From NCBI RefSeq assembly GCF_030409805.1, contig NZ_JAUFQP010000013.1:248001-312000 (forward strand): a stretch of 64,000 nucleotides of DNA, in the 5' to 3' direction. The notes beneath the pieces are model-generated. The model was given only the letters and a program-made list of their open reading frames with translations, was not told where the DNA came from and searched no databases. A program made the translations under genes and the position numbers. The stretch is from Algibacter miyuki (GTDB lineage: Bacteria > Bacteroidota > Bacteroidia > Flavobacteriales > Flavobacteriaceae). Shown one piece after another: positions 18,179 through 26,724 of the stretch; position 1 is the first letter of the stretch; the number at the start of each line of letters is the position of its first letter.

Positions 18179-18814
18179 TTAAAGTTCTAGTTTTTTTAAT
18201 TCGGTATAATTTCGGTTTAAACGTTTTAATAATAAGCCGTAAATGAGTTTGTAAAACAGCCAAATAACAAGGATGAAAATACAGGTAAATAGTATTAAAA
18301 ATACTAAAACAAGCATCATTTTGGTGTCGCCAAATGTGGCTAATTGATGTGTTACTTTAGGGTCGTTGTGTAGGGCGTAATAAAACCCGACGATTAGTGA
18401 AGCGCCCGCCATTACTAGGTTGTAGAAGACGTAATATTTAATTACTTTTCTTGTTTTTAGTATGTTTTCCATGAGTCTTTTTGCGCTATCGGTTACGGAA
18501 ATCGATTTGTACGATTTGTAGAGTAAATAGCTGAAAAAGATGATGACGACATAAGTGAACATGGTGATTATGGTGAGCACGGTTTCGTTGGTGTAAATGG
18601 CTTCTAGCTTGGCTTTATATTCGGCAGAATAAAAGTAAGGAAGGGTGTTTATGAGGATCCAAAACACGAGTTCGGCAATGCTAATGTAGAATAAAGTCTT
18701 CACGATGGAGGACGATTTTTTGCGTAGCATCGGGTAAATATCGTTTACCGTAAGTTTTTTATGATCGGCTTTGGTGGTGTTCCAATCCTTTTTTAAAATA
18801 TCTAATTCATCCAT
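18179..18814 (-). CDS. four-helix membrane protein, putative anti-sigma partner
   Basis: A 211-residue inner-membrane protein with a soluble N-terminus of about 40 residues (MDELDILKKDWNTTKADHKK...) and four predicted membrane helices: near 40-60, 80-100, 128-148 and 165-190. It starts 4 bp after the stop of an ECF sigma factor gene, an arrangement typical of sigma/anti-sigma pairs. I see no zinc anti-sigma motif (HxxxCxxC), so the role is inferred from position alone. Its stop codon touches interspersed repeat copy A. Confidence 0.75.
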   Translation of the reverse strand: MDELDILKKDWNTTKADHKKLTVNDIYPMLRKKSSSIVKTLFYISIAELVFWILINTLPYFYSAEYKAKLEAIYTNETVLTIITMFTYVVIIFFSYLLYKSYKSISVTDSAKRLMENILKTRKVIKYYVFYNLVMAGASLIVGFYYALHNDPKVTHQLATFGDTKMMLVLVFLILFTCIFILVIWLFYKLIYGLLLKRLNRNYTELKKLEL

Positions 18815-18818
18815 AGGG

Positions 18819-19313
18819 TTACGGATTTAATATGGTTCTAAGTTTGGTCTTAATTCTATTCATTTTCACTCGGGCATTGACTTCACTTATTCCTAGGGTT
18901 TCACTGATTTCTCTGTAATCTTTATCTTCTAAATACAAGAATACAAGGGCTTTTTCGATGTCGTTAAGCTGGTGCACTGCTTTGTAAAGTACTTTTAATT
19001 GTTCTTCTTCGGTATCGTCGTAATCTTCAGCTTTTATTTTGAAGGATACACTTTCGAAATCTTGTGTGGTTATACTTCGTTTCGATTTTCGATACAGTGT
19101 TATCGCCGTGTTTAATGCGACACGATACATCCATGTACTAAATTTTGCATCGCCACGAAATTTCGGGTACGCCTTCCATAATTGGATGGTTATTTCCTGA
19201 AATAAATCGTTGTGGGCGTCATAGTTATTGGTGTACAAACGACAAATTTTGTGTCCAATATTCTGATGCTTTTCCAGCAATTCTACAAAACTATGTTCTA
19301 GCTCTTTATTCAA
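18819..19313 (-). CDS. ECF-type RNA polymerase sigma factor
   Basis: A 164-residue sigma-70-family factor of the ECF group with only regions 2 and 4. Region 2 shows DLFQEITIQLWKAYPKFRGDAKFSTWMYRVALNTA; region 4 shows LEDKDYREISETLGISEVNARVKMNRIKTKL, a helix-turn-helix for -35-type recognition. It is the first gene of a two-gene unit with the membrane protein at 18179, which may hold it inactive at the membrane until a signal arrives. Upstream lies the long-loop terminator of the FKBP gene; no promoter stands out. Confidence 0.93.
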   Translation of the reverse strand: MNKELEHSFVELLEKHQNIGHKICRLYTNNYDAHNDLFQEITIQLWKAYPKFRGDAKFSTWMYRVALNTAITLYRKSKRSITTQDFESVSFKIKAEDYDDTEEEQLKVLYKAVHQLNDIEKALVFLYLEDKDYREISETLGISEVNARVKMNRIKTKLRTILNP

Positions 19314-19443
19314 TGTGATGGGTTAGTTATTTTATAAGTAGTTGTTTTAATTGAATTGTTACAAATAATTTTAATTATTTTTTTAGATGATGTTTTAATG
19401 GTTTGTAATGTATGTTTTTTTAGGAAAATAATAGGAATAAAAA

Positions 19444-19504
19444 AACGGTTCAATAAAATTTTTTTTAACTGAAATGATAGCTAAACACATTTTATTGAAC
19501 CGTT
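19444..19504 (-). terminator. 16-bp inverted repeat, terminator of FKBP gene
   Basis: AACGGTTCAATAAAAT (19444-19459) and its perfect complement (19489-19504) are separated by 29 bp. Read on the minus strand the stem is followed by a T-run, so it can act as the terminator of the FKBP lipoprotein gene. The long loop is unusual for a terminator. Confidence 0.75.
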
Positions 19505-19531
19505 ATTTAGTAAGGTTTATGCTGTGTTTTT

Positions 19532-20362
19532 TTAGTTCACAGAAATAAGGTCGATATCAAAAATGAGTACAGATCCTGCAGGAATGCCATTGTAGTAATA
19601 ATTTCCATAAGCTAAATGTGCAGGTATTAAAAGTTTACCACTGCCACCTTCTTTAAAATAAGTGATACCTTCTGTCCAGCCGGCGATAACTTGGTTTAGG
19701 TCGAATGAAACACCTGAAGCATCACTTGAATCAAAAGACTCTTCGTCTGTATAATAACCTTCATAAGCTACGGTTACATTATCGGTTTGGGTTGGTTGGT
19801 CTCCGGTACCTTCCTCTTCAATAATATAGTATAGGCCGCTATCGCTTTTTTCGGCGGTTAAGTCGTTATCTTCAAGATACTGTACAATCTGTTGGTCGTT
19901 TTCAGTTTTATAATTCACATAAATTAATTCGATGTCAAAAATAATTACAGAACCAGCAGGTATATCGTCAGTTGATCTGCTGCCATAACCTAAATGCGCT
20001 GGGATGATTAATGTGCCGGTGCCACCTTCATTAAAGTACTGAAGTCCTTCTAACCAACCGTATATTAAGTTGTCTAAATAAGTATCGTATCCTTCGGTGT
20101 TGTTTTCAAAAACGCTACCATCGGTTAAGTATCCTTTATAGGCTACTTTAACGCGGTCGCCTAAAACGGGTTTTTCTCCAGTGCCTTGTTCGTCTATTAT
20201 GTAGTATAAACCAGAGGTGCTTTTTTCTGCATCTATATTGTTATCTGTAATATATGCTTGGATTTCTGCGTCGTTTTCAACGGAGTAATCAATAACGTCT
20301 TCTGTTTTACTACATGAGGTGATGAATAGTAATGTAATTGCAATTAATAAGGTGTTTTTCAT
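19532..20362 (-). CDS. lipoprotein with two tandem FKBP-type isomerase domains
   Basis: A 276-residue lipoprotein (signal ending ITSC, Cys17) holding two FKBP domains, each preceded by a short helical segment. The copies correspond closely: residues about 30-150 and about 155-276 each run EIQAYITDNNIDAEKS / QIVQYLEDNDLTAEKS, SGLYYII, GTG, VKVAYKGYLTDG / VTVAYEGYYTDE, IIPAHLGYG / LIPAHLAYG, IPAGSVIIFDIELI / IPAGSVLIFDIDLI. This is an internal duplication. The expected role is proline isomerisation and chaperoning in the periplasm or at the outer membrane. Confidence 0.93.
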   Translation of the reverse strand: MKNTLLIAITLLFITSCSKTEDVIDYSVENDAEIQAYITDNNIDAEKSTSGLYYIIDEQGTGEKPVLGDRVKVAYKGYLTDGSVFENNTEGYDTYLDNLIYGWLEGLQYFNEGGTGTLIIPAHLGYGSRSTDDIPAGSVIIFDIELIYVNYKTENDQQIVQYLEDNDLTAEKSDSGLYYIIEEEGTGDQPTQTDNVTVAYEGYYTDEESFDSSDASGVSFDLNQVIAGWTEGITYFKEGGSGKLLIPAHLAYGNYYYNGIPAGSVLIFDIDLISVN

Positions 20363-20424
20363 TTTTCTTTTTTAAGCAAATATAGCTAGAAATATTTGGT
20401 GTTTTGTAGGGCGACTCTTTTTTA

Positions 20425-21102
20425 CTAATCCACCTTTTTTAAACGTAGCGTTTCATTGCTGTCTAAGTCGAAAAATGTAAGTGTTAAATTTTCTCTTTTA
20501 TAACTAACTGTGTTGCTTAAAGCGTTATTGAAACTATCTGGGATTTGCATGTCTAAACACAATTTTTGAGTAGAAGCTAGCTTATCAAAAGTAATTTGGT
20601 TAGATTTTAGTTTTGTAATGTCTCCTGTGTAATTGTTACAACCATCGGTGCCATAAACTTTCATTTTGGTTAGGTTTATTTCTAAAGTTGGAGTGTTTGC
20701 AGTCGCGGTTATCGCTTTGCCGTTTATGTTGGTAACAGCCCAAATATCATGTAAACCTAAAGCGGGATCTTGCTTCTTTTCTAAAACTTTGATAAGACTA
20801 TATGTAATTGAGGAAGCATCAGCAGGTCTATCTTTTTTATCTAAAGAAGTTTCTTTAACTTTTAATTTTTGGAGGTATCCGGTTTCAAACTTAAAGCCTT
20901 CAATAGGCGCGTAGAAGTTTAACCATTTGGCATCGTTGAGATTTTCGCCTTTATAAACTTGCATGCACGTTCTAGAGCCATTGCCGCCTGTGCAATCCGA
21001 TTTTATACTATTCACCCAAAGTGTGGTGGTTTTTGATGCACTGCAAGAGGTTAAAAGGAAAGCAAAAATCAGGGTGAAAGAGAGGTTTTTTAAGAATGTC
21101 AT
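20425..21102 (-). CDS. DUF4377 plus META-domain lipoprotein
   Basis: A 225-residue lipoprotein (signal ending LTSC, Cys20). The first half (WVNSIKSDCTGGNGSRTCMQVYKGENL) is of the DUF4377 type; the second half (IWAVTNINGKAI..PTLEINLTKMKVYGTDGCNNYTG) is a META/HslJ-type domain, known from heat-shock HslJ and leptospiral/Leishmania META proteins. Two Cys pairs may form disulfides. It neighbours htpG, but the intervening terminator suggests separate transcription. Function unknown. Confidence 0.83.
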   Translation of the reverse strand: MTFLKNLSFTLIFAFLLTSCSASKTTTLWVNSIKSDCTGGNGSRTCMQVYKGENLNDAKWLNFYAPIEGFKFETGYLQKLKVKETSLDKKDRPADASSITYSLIKVLEKKQDPALGLHDIWAVTNINGKAITATANTPTLEINLTKMKVYGTDGCNNYTGDITKLKSNQITFDKLASTQKLCLDMQIPDSFNNALSNTVSYKRENLTLTFFDLDSNETLRLKKVD

Positions 21103-21175
21103 AGTTCTGTTTTTAGTTTGAAATAATGTTGAGGTTTTTTGAGAATAATCAAAAGGTATACCAAATTAGGACAAA

Positions 21176-21210
21176 TAAAAAACCACCTTGTTTTCACAAA
21201 GTGGTTTTAG
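21176..21210. terminator. terminator of htpG
   Basis: AAACCACCTTG (21180-21190) pairs with CAAAGTGGTTT (21197-21207) with one mismatch; on the minus strand it is followed by a T-rich tract. It ends the htpG transcript. Confidence 0.75.
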
Positions 21211-21219
21211 TTTTTATTG

Positions 21220-21238
21220 TTTCCGCGAAAGCGAAAAT
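21220..21238. repeat. small GAAA-capped palindrome after htpG
   Basis: TTTCCGC-GAAA-GCGAAAA forms a short hairpin. Similar units are found at 6014 and 23182, the latter at the other end of htpG. Confidence 0.5.
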
Positions 21239-21245
21239 ATATAGC

Positions 21246-23159
21246 TTACTTAATCATTTCGTAGCTACGTTTAATAAAGTTTGTTAATTCTTCACCTTTT
21301 AATAATCCTTGAGAAAGGCGTGCTAAATCTAAACTTTGCGTAATTAAACGTTCTTGAGTTTCTTTAACTTCGGTTGCTAAAATATCACTAACTAAAACCG
21401 AGTTTGTATTTACAATTAAGTTATACATTTCTGGCATGTTACCAAACATTTGCATACCGCCACCACCTGTAGCTTGCATTTCTTTCATTCTACGCATAAA
21501 TTCTGGTTGCGTAATTGTGAATGGAGACTCGTCGCTATCCATAGATTCTAACTGAACTGTGAATTTTTCTGCAGGGATAACTTCTTTTAATAAAGCTTCT
21601 AAAGTTTTAGTTTGATCTTCATCTAATTTAGAAATAGTGGTTTCGTCTTTCTTAATTAAATTATTAATATGATCTCCATCAACACGAGCAAAAGTGATGT
21701 TTTCTTTGCTGCTTTCTAGTTTTTGTATTAAGTGCGATACAATTGGAGAGTCTAATAATAAAACCTCGTAGCCTTTAGCTTTTGCAGACTCGATATAACT
21801 GTGTTGTGCATCTTTATTAGAAGCATAAAGGATAACTAGCTTACCATCCTTATCGGTTTGATTTGCTTTAATTTTGTTAAATAATTCCTCGTAAGTATAG
21901 TGTGCACCATCAACGGTTGGGTATAATGCAAAGGCATCTGCTTTTTCGAAGAATTTCTCTTCAGAAAGCATTCCGTATTCAATAACAATTTTAATATCGG
22001 CCCATTTAGCTTCAAAATCTTCACGGTTCGAGTTGAAAAGTGATTTTAATTTATCGGCTACTTTTCTAGTAATGTAAGACGAAATCTTTTTTACAGCACC
22101 GTCGGCTTGTAAATAAGAACGCGATACGTTTAAAGGAATATCTGGAGAATCGATAACACCACGTAACATGGTTAAAAATTCTGGCACAATCCCTTCTACA
22201 TTATCGGTAACGTATACTTGGTTTTGATACAGTTGAATTTTATCCTTCTGCATTTGCATATCGTTCGACATTTTTGGGAAATATAAAATTCCTGTTAAGT
22301 TGAACGGGTAATCTACGTTTAAGTGAATGTTGAATAACGGATCTTCAAATTGCGATGGGTATAATTCGCTGTAAAAGCTCTTATAGTCATCCTCTTCTAA
22401 ATCTGCTGGTTGTTTTGTCCAAGCTGGATTTGGATTATTTATAATATTATCAACCGTAATCTTTTTGTGAGGTTCGGTTGTTTCCTTACCGTCTTCATCT
22501 TTAGTTGTTGCTGGCGTAAATTCTGGATCGTTTATTTCTTTAGTACCAAATTTAATTGGCACAGGCATAAACTTGTTATACTTAGAAAGTAACTCAGAAA
22601 TTCTGTTTTCTTCTAAAAATTCAGTTGAATCTTCAGCAATATGAAGGATAATTTCTGTTCCACGATCTGTTTTGTCCGATGCTTCTAATGTAAATTCAGG
22701 TGAGCCATCGCAAGTCCAATGTGCAGCAGGATCTTCTTCTCTATGAGATTTGGTAATAATTTCAACTTTTTCTGCAACCATGAAAGCTGAGTAAAAACCT
22801 AAACCAAAATGACCGATAATTCCAGAATCTTTAGCCGAATCTTTATATTTATCTAAAAACTCTTCAGCTCCAGAAAAAGCCACTTGGTTAATATATTTTT
22901 CAACCTCGTCAGCACTCATCCCTAAACCTTGGTCAATAATATGAAGCTTTTTACCTTCCTTATCAATTTTAACCTCAATTTTTGGATTGCCATATTCCGC
23001 CTTAGATTCACCAATACTTGTTAAGTGTTTTAACTTTAAAGTGGCATCCGTTCCGTTACTAATAAGCTCACGTAAAAATATTTCGTGATCGCTGTATAAG
23101 AATTTTTTAATTAACGGAAAGATATTCTCTACCGATACATTAATACTTCCTTTTGTCAT
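21246..23159 (-). CDS. htpG: Hsp90-family chaperone HtpG
   Basis: A full-length 637-residue Hsp90. The N-terminal GHKL ATPase shows RELISNGTDA (Glu/Asn for ATP), DQGLGMSADEV and the lid IIGHFGLGFYSAFMVA; the middle domain carries LYFPKMSNDMQMQKDKIQLYQNQVYV and SRSYLQAD; the C-terminal dimerisation domain ends NFIKRSYEMIK without a eukaryotic MEEVD tail. It is an ATP-driven cytoplasmic chaperone. Flanking small palindromes and an RpoN-like promoter with TGACA repeats upstream suggest stress-type regulation. Confidence 0.98.
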   Translation of the reverse strand: MTKGSINVSVENIFPLIKKFLYSDHEIFLRELISNGTDATLKLKHLTSIGESKAEYGNPKIEVKIDKEGKKLHIIDQGLGMSADEVEKYINQVAFSGAEEFLDKYKDSAKDSGIIGHFGLGFYSAFMVAEKVEIITKSHREEDPAAHWTCDGSPEFTLEASDKTDRGTEIILHIAEDSTEFLEENRISELLSKYNKFMPVPIKFGTKEINDPEFTPATTKDEDGKETTEPHKKITVDNIINNPNPAWTKQPADLEEDDYKSFYSELYPSQFEDPLFNIHLNVDYPFNLTGILYFPKMSNDMQMQKDKIQLYQNQVYVTDNVEGIVPEFLTMLRGVIDSPDIPLNVSRSYLQADGAVKKISSYITRKVADKLKSLFNSNREDFEAKWADIKIVIEYGMLSEEKFFEKADAFALYPTVDGAHYTYEELFNKIKANQTDKDGKLVILYASNKDAQHSYIESAKAKGYEVLLLDSPIVSHLIQKLESSKENITFARVDGDHINNLIKKDETTISKLDEDQTKTLEALLKEVIPAEKFTVQLESMDSDESPFTITQPEFMRRMKEMQATGGGGMQMFGNMPEMYNLIVNTNSVLVSDILATEVKETQERLITQSLDLARLSQGLLKGEELTNFIKRSYEMIK

Positions 23160-23181
23160 GATTTTATAGTTTTTATTTTTC

Positions 23182-23201
23182 TTTTCCGCGAAGACGGAAA
23201 A
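23182..23201. repeat. palindrome in htpG leader
   Basis: TTTTCCG-CGAAGA-CGGAAAA lies 23-42 bases upstream of the htpG ATG and would form a hairpin in the htpG mRNA leader if transcription starts near 23222. It is similar to the unit at 21220, so it may be only an interspersed palindrome. Confidence 0.5.
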
Positions 23202-23234
23202 CTGTTTATGTTTTTATTTACTGAGATGTATTAG

Positions 23235-23250
23235 TCAACAAAAATGCCAA
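23235..23250 (-). promoter_or_regulatory. sigma-54-like promoter of htpG
   Basis: On the minus strand TTGGCATTTTTGTTGA fits the sigma-54 layout TTGGCA-N6-TTGC except that the -12 GC reads GA. It lies 75 bp before the htpG ATG. I found no TAnnTTTG box in this gap, which favours this reading. Confidence 0.45.
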
Positions 23251-23261
23251 TTGAACAAATA

Positions 23262-23274
23262 TGACAAACTGACA
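23262..23274. promoter_or_regulatory. TGACA direct repeat upstream of htpG
   Basis: TGACAAACTGACA holds two TGACA units 8 bp apart (TGTCAGTTTGTCA on the gene strand), 12 bp upstream of the putative -24 box, a likely activator or repressor site. Confidence 0.45.
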
Positions 23275-23376
23275 CTTTTTTATTTAAGTTAAAAAACTTC
23301 TAAAATATTGTAGAAGAAAACTGTAGTGAAACAATTTTTTTCGTTTTGAAGAATAATGAAAGATTTCTTTTATGAA

Positions 23377-24054
23377 TTAAATGTTTCCGGAAATAGCATT
23401 GTAAATAGCCGTTTTTACTGCGGTTTTCATAAAATTGTTTTCTGAGGATTTTTGATTGATTTCAATTTCAATACCTAAATAATACTCAGGAAATTGTTTA
23501 CGTAAATAGGTGGTAAACCCGTCCGATTTTCCTAAGTATGGATAATTGTACCGTACATTTAAGTCGGAATCTTGCTTCAAAATGTCATGTTTTAAAGCTT
23601 TGCAAAAGTCTTTTTCTTTTGTTTTTCGGGAGTCGAAAAGTAAACAAATATCGCCATGTCTTTCTTCGGAATTAAAAATAGGAGTGAAGGAATGTACCGA
23701 AATATGAAGCACTTTTTGCTGATTTATAATTAACTTTTGAATAGCCTGTTCTACGGAATTTCTATATTCTAGATATTCCGAAATTAACGCGTCTTGATCT
23801 GGTTTTGAAAGCTGTTTTGAAAATTCAGAAAACAAATTTTTATGATGTAAAGAGCGGTTAAGCTCTATCAATAAACGACTTCTAGTACAGTAAAATGAGG
23901 CGTACGACAAAGATTTTAAATGATTGAAAACATCTAATGCGCCCAAATCGAAACCACGATGCGTTTCTAAAATAGCTTCGTGGTTTTTAAAAATTCCGCT
24001 GTATTTTTTTGGGATGTCATTACCGCCATGCTCACAAGACAAGATGAGTTTCAT
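23377..24054 (-). CDS. N-formylglutamate amidohydrolase family enzyme
   Basis: A 225-residue member of the N-formylglutamate amidohydrolase (FGase) family, zinc-type hydrolases that cleave N-acyl-glutamate. The N-terminal LILSCEHGGNDIP, the ETHRGFDLGALDV segment, RSRLLIELNRS and LHISVHSFTP are the conserved blocks. The frame is open to 24084, but the ATG at 24054 overlaps the stop of the upstream gene (ATGA), which indicates translational coupling and gives the canonical start. It is the last gene of the three-gene amidoligase operon. In this setting it probably acts on a glutamyl peptide or amide rather than in histidine degradation, because no hut genes are nearby. Confidence 0.88.
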   Translation of the reverse strand: MKLILSCEHGGNDIPKKYSGIFKNHEAILETHRGFDLGALDVFNHLKSLSYASFYCTRSRLLIELNRSLHHKNLFSEFSKQLSKPDQDALISEYLEYRNSVEQAIQKLIINQQKVLHISVHSFTPIFNSEERHGDICLLFDSRKTKEKDFCKALKHDILKQDSDLNVRYNYPYLGKSDGFTTYLRKQFPEYYLGIEIEINQKSSENNFMKTAVKTAIYNAISGNI

Positions 24055-25277
24055 GAGGTAAAAAGTTGATTTTCCGCTAAACAATTAGCTAGTTTGGAAT
24101 ACACGTTTTTAATGTTTTCTTGTGAAAAGTCAGTGTTTAGCGCCTTTAAAATTCGAGTTGAAAGTGTGCCTTCGGATAAAATAATATCTAGAGCTTCGTA
24201 ATGAGAATCATCTATTGAAGGTTTTGCTAAGGCATACAAATGTTTCCAAAGGTCTTTAACGGTACTCGCTTTTGAAATTCCAAAAAGTTGCAAATATTCA
24301 AGGTTTGAAATATTATGATTTTCGGCATCTTTTATCGTTTCATTTAAAATTGAAAACAGGACTTCTTTAGACCACGTTTTTTGTTCATTTAAAGGTGCTA
24401 AAGTTTCATTTACTAATAATTTTAAGACTTCAATAATAAGCACACAAATGGCAATGTCGGCTTTCGGGCATTCCTGAATGTCTACCAACCTAATTTCAAT
24501 AGCATTTCTATCAAAACGAGCAATGGCTCCTCTTGAGTTTAAAAAATGATGTTCTAGAATATTATCCGTATCAAACGGTTTTATGGCTTTGTTTATAGGT
24601 TCAAAAATAGTTTTTGCATACGCTTTTTTAGAAAACACGGCTTCTGGAATCACAGAGCCAGTCATTTCAGGAATTTCTTTTTGGTTGGTTTTATAATACT
24701 CTAATCGGGTGTCTTTAAAACCGGTAACTTGGCCCTCTAAAATAGGGGAGCTCGCGCATAACCCAGGAATTAAAGGTAAAATAACCCGGATGGCAGCATG
24801 TAGTTTTTCAAACTCGGCATCATCAAAAAAAGGCAAGTTAATATGCGTACTTTGCACGTTGCTCCAACCATGACCTTTACAGTTGAAAATTTTATTATAC
24901 AACTCGTACACTTCACTATAGCTGTGTTTCCATAACATGGTGTCTGTTTCTGGATTCATTAACGGATGAGATGCCGTTGGTAGAAGTTGGCTGTTTTCTT
25001 CCTTTAAAAGCGTATTGATTTCTATTATATTCTTATGAAATAATCCTGACAAACTATTCAAATGGGCAGTTGGGCCATTGGTTTTTAATTCCACAACATG
25101 AGCTACTAATTCATTGCTCCAGGCAATGGCTCCATTATCAATATCACCAGCAAGTTCACCCTTTTTTTTAGTTAAAAGTGTGTCTACAATAGGCGCAACT
25201 TTAAAGCTGTTTGTGTTTATAAGCATGTATTCTAACTCAATGCCATACACTTCAAATAAATGATATTTTTTCGCCAT
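24051..25277 (-). CDS. GCS2-family carboxylate-amine ligase
   Basis: A 408-residue glutamate-cysteine-ligase-type (GCS2) enzyme. The sequence starts with the family motif YGIELEYMLI, followed by WSNELVAHVVELKT, the SHPLMNPETD block, STHINLPF and RFDRNAIEIRLVDIQECPKAD. These enzymes use ATP to join a carboxylate (often the gamma-carboxylate of Glu) to an amine. The partner substrate cannot be told from sequence. It starts 1 bp after the RimK-like gene and overlaps the next gene by 4 bp, so all three proteins are expected in a fixed ratio. Confidence 0.88.
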   Translation of the reverse strand: MAKKYHLFEVYGIELEYMLINTNSFKVAPIVDTLLTKKKGELAGDIDNGAIAWSNELVAHVVELKTNGPTAHLNSLSGLFHKNIIEINTLLKEENSQLLPTASHPLMNPETDTMLWKHSYSEVYELYNKIFNCKGHGWSNVQSTHINLPFFDDAEFEKLHAAIRVILPLIPGLCASSPILEGQVTGFKDTRLEYYKTNQKEIPEMTGSVIPEAVFSKKAYAKTIFEPINKAIKPFDTDNILEHHFLNSRGAIARFDRNAIEIRLVDIQECPKADIAICVLIIEVLKLLVNETLAPLNEQKTWSKEVLFSILNETIKDAENHNISNLEYLQLFGISKASTVKDLWKHLYALAKPSIDDSHYEALDIILSEGTLSTRILKALNTDFSQENIKNVYSKLANCLAENQLFTS

Positions 25278-25278
25278 C

Positions 25279-26724
25279 TTACTGTACTCTTGTTTTTAAT
25301 GCTGATAAAATTTTGGTGTAAATTAAATCTCCATAATATTCATCTTCCACACCAAAATCGATGTTTGGGTTGTCGTTAATTTCTATTACCATCGGTTTAT
25401 TGTTCACCACTTTGATGTCAATTCCATATAGGCCTTTGCCCATTAATTTAGCCGATTTTAAAGCCATTTTCAAAACTTTTTTCGGCACTTTTTCAATCGG
25501 TAAACATTCGGCGTCGCCATCTTGTTCTTGTTTCTTTTTAGCTTTCCAGTTATAAATTTGCCAGTGTCCTTTGGCCATGTAATATTTACAGGCATAAAAG
25601 ACTTCATCGTCAATAATTCCAATACGCCAATCATAATCCGAAGGGCAAAATTCTTGAGCAATAATCAAGTCTGATTCTTTTAACATCTCATCAACTAATG
25701 CCGTATACTCTTCTTCTGTTTTGGCTTTTTTTACTCCAAAAGAAAAGGTTGAATCTGGTGCTTTTAAAACACAAGGTAAACCCACTTGTGCTAAAACATC
25801 GTGCCTATTTTCTTTATGTACAATAACCGTTTTTGGTGTGTCAATATGGGCGTTATTTAATGCTTCAGCCATATAGACCTTATTGCAGCATTTTAAAATA
25901 GCATCGGGGTAGTCTATAATAGCAATGTCTTCCTGTTGTGCCTTTCGGGCAAAGGCGTAAGCTTCATTATTTACTTCGGTGCTTTGTCTAATAAATAGGG
26001 CGTCGAAAGAGGTGAGTCGACCTAAATCTTTAGGTTCAATAATTTCGGCGTAAATATTCATTTTTTCAGCAATATCAATAAACTTTTTTAAGGCTTTTGG
26101 ATTGCTTGGTGGCGCCGGATCATTCGGGTTTACCAAAATGGCCAAATCAAAATCCGATCGTGTTAGTTTTGGCGTGTCGTATCTTTTTTTAGAAAAATAC
26201 TGATTTGCAAATTCATAAACACTCTCTAAATGTTCTTCTGGTATTTCAGATTCCGAAATGGCCTTAATACTCTGAATATGCCATTTGCTATTAAACGAAA
26301 ACTTCACGCGCAAAAAAGGCACCTGAAAATGTTTATAAAACAAGCTGCTTAATTCTTTGTATTTCTGCGCCACATTCTGTCCAAAATAAATGCTTAAAAC
26401 AAACTCGCGAGATTTAATGTTTTTTAAACTTTGCTGAATGACATTATCAAAATCTTCCGAAACAATTTTCACAAGTTTCAAATCTTTTAGGTCCACTAAG
26501 TTTTTCACCGTCGGAATGGCGCTATGGCCACGTGCTTCGGCTAATAAAGATACATAGTATCCTTTAGTTTGATAGTTGTAGTTTTTACATAAATTAAAAA
26601 TTCTAGCTTTTTTAATTTGCGAAAATTTTAAATCCGTGAGGTATTCTTGAGAAGAAATTACGGTAATATTGTTAATAGAAAACTTCCATTTTTCAGGTTG
26701 ATTAACAACAATATATTTATTCAT
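25279..26724 (-). CDS. RimK-like ATP-grasp amidoligase with RLAN domain
   Basis: A 481-residue protein. Residues about 1-160 form an N-terminal domain of the RLAN type (RimK-like ATP-grasp N-terminal), and about 190-480 form an ATP-grasp ligase: ATP-binding LPCVLKAPDSTFSFGVKKA, the DYDWRIGIIDDEVFYACKYY segment and the metal site VIEINDNPNIDFG. RimK relatives add glutamate or other amino acids to a peptide or metabolite C-terminus. It is the first gene of the operon with the GCS2 ligase and FGase-family hydrolase. No signal peptide. The target is not known. Confidence 0.88.
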   Translation of the reverse strand: MNKYIVVNQPEKWKFSINNITVISSQEYLTDLKFSQIKKARIFNLCKNYNYQTKGYYVSLLAEARGHSAIPTVKNLVDLKDLKLVKIVSEDFDNVIQQSLKNIKSREFVLSIYFGQNVAQKYKELSSLFYKHFQVPFLRVKFSFNSKWHIQSIKAISESEIPEEHLESVYEFANQYFSKKRYDTPKLTRSDFDLAILVNPNDPAPPSNPKALKKFIDIAEKMNIYAEIIEPKDLGRLTSFDALFIRQSTEVNNEAYAFARKAQQEDIAIIDYPDAILKCCNKVYMAEALNNAHIDTPKTVIVHKENRHDVLAQVGLPCVLKAPDSTFSFGVKKAKTEEEYTALVDEMLKESDLIIAQEFCPSDYDWRIGIIDDEVFYACKYYMAKGHWQIYNWKAKKKQEQDGDAECLPIEKVPKKVLKMALKSAKLMGKGLYGIDIKVVNNKPMVIEINDNPNIDFGVEDEYYGDLIYTKILSALKTRVQ

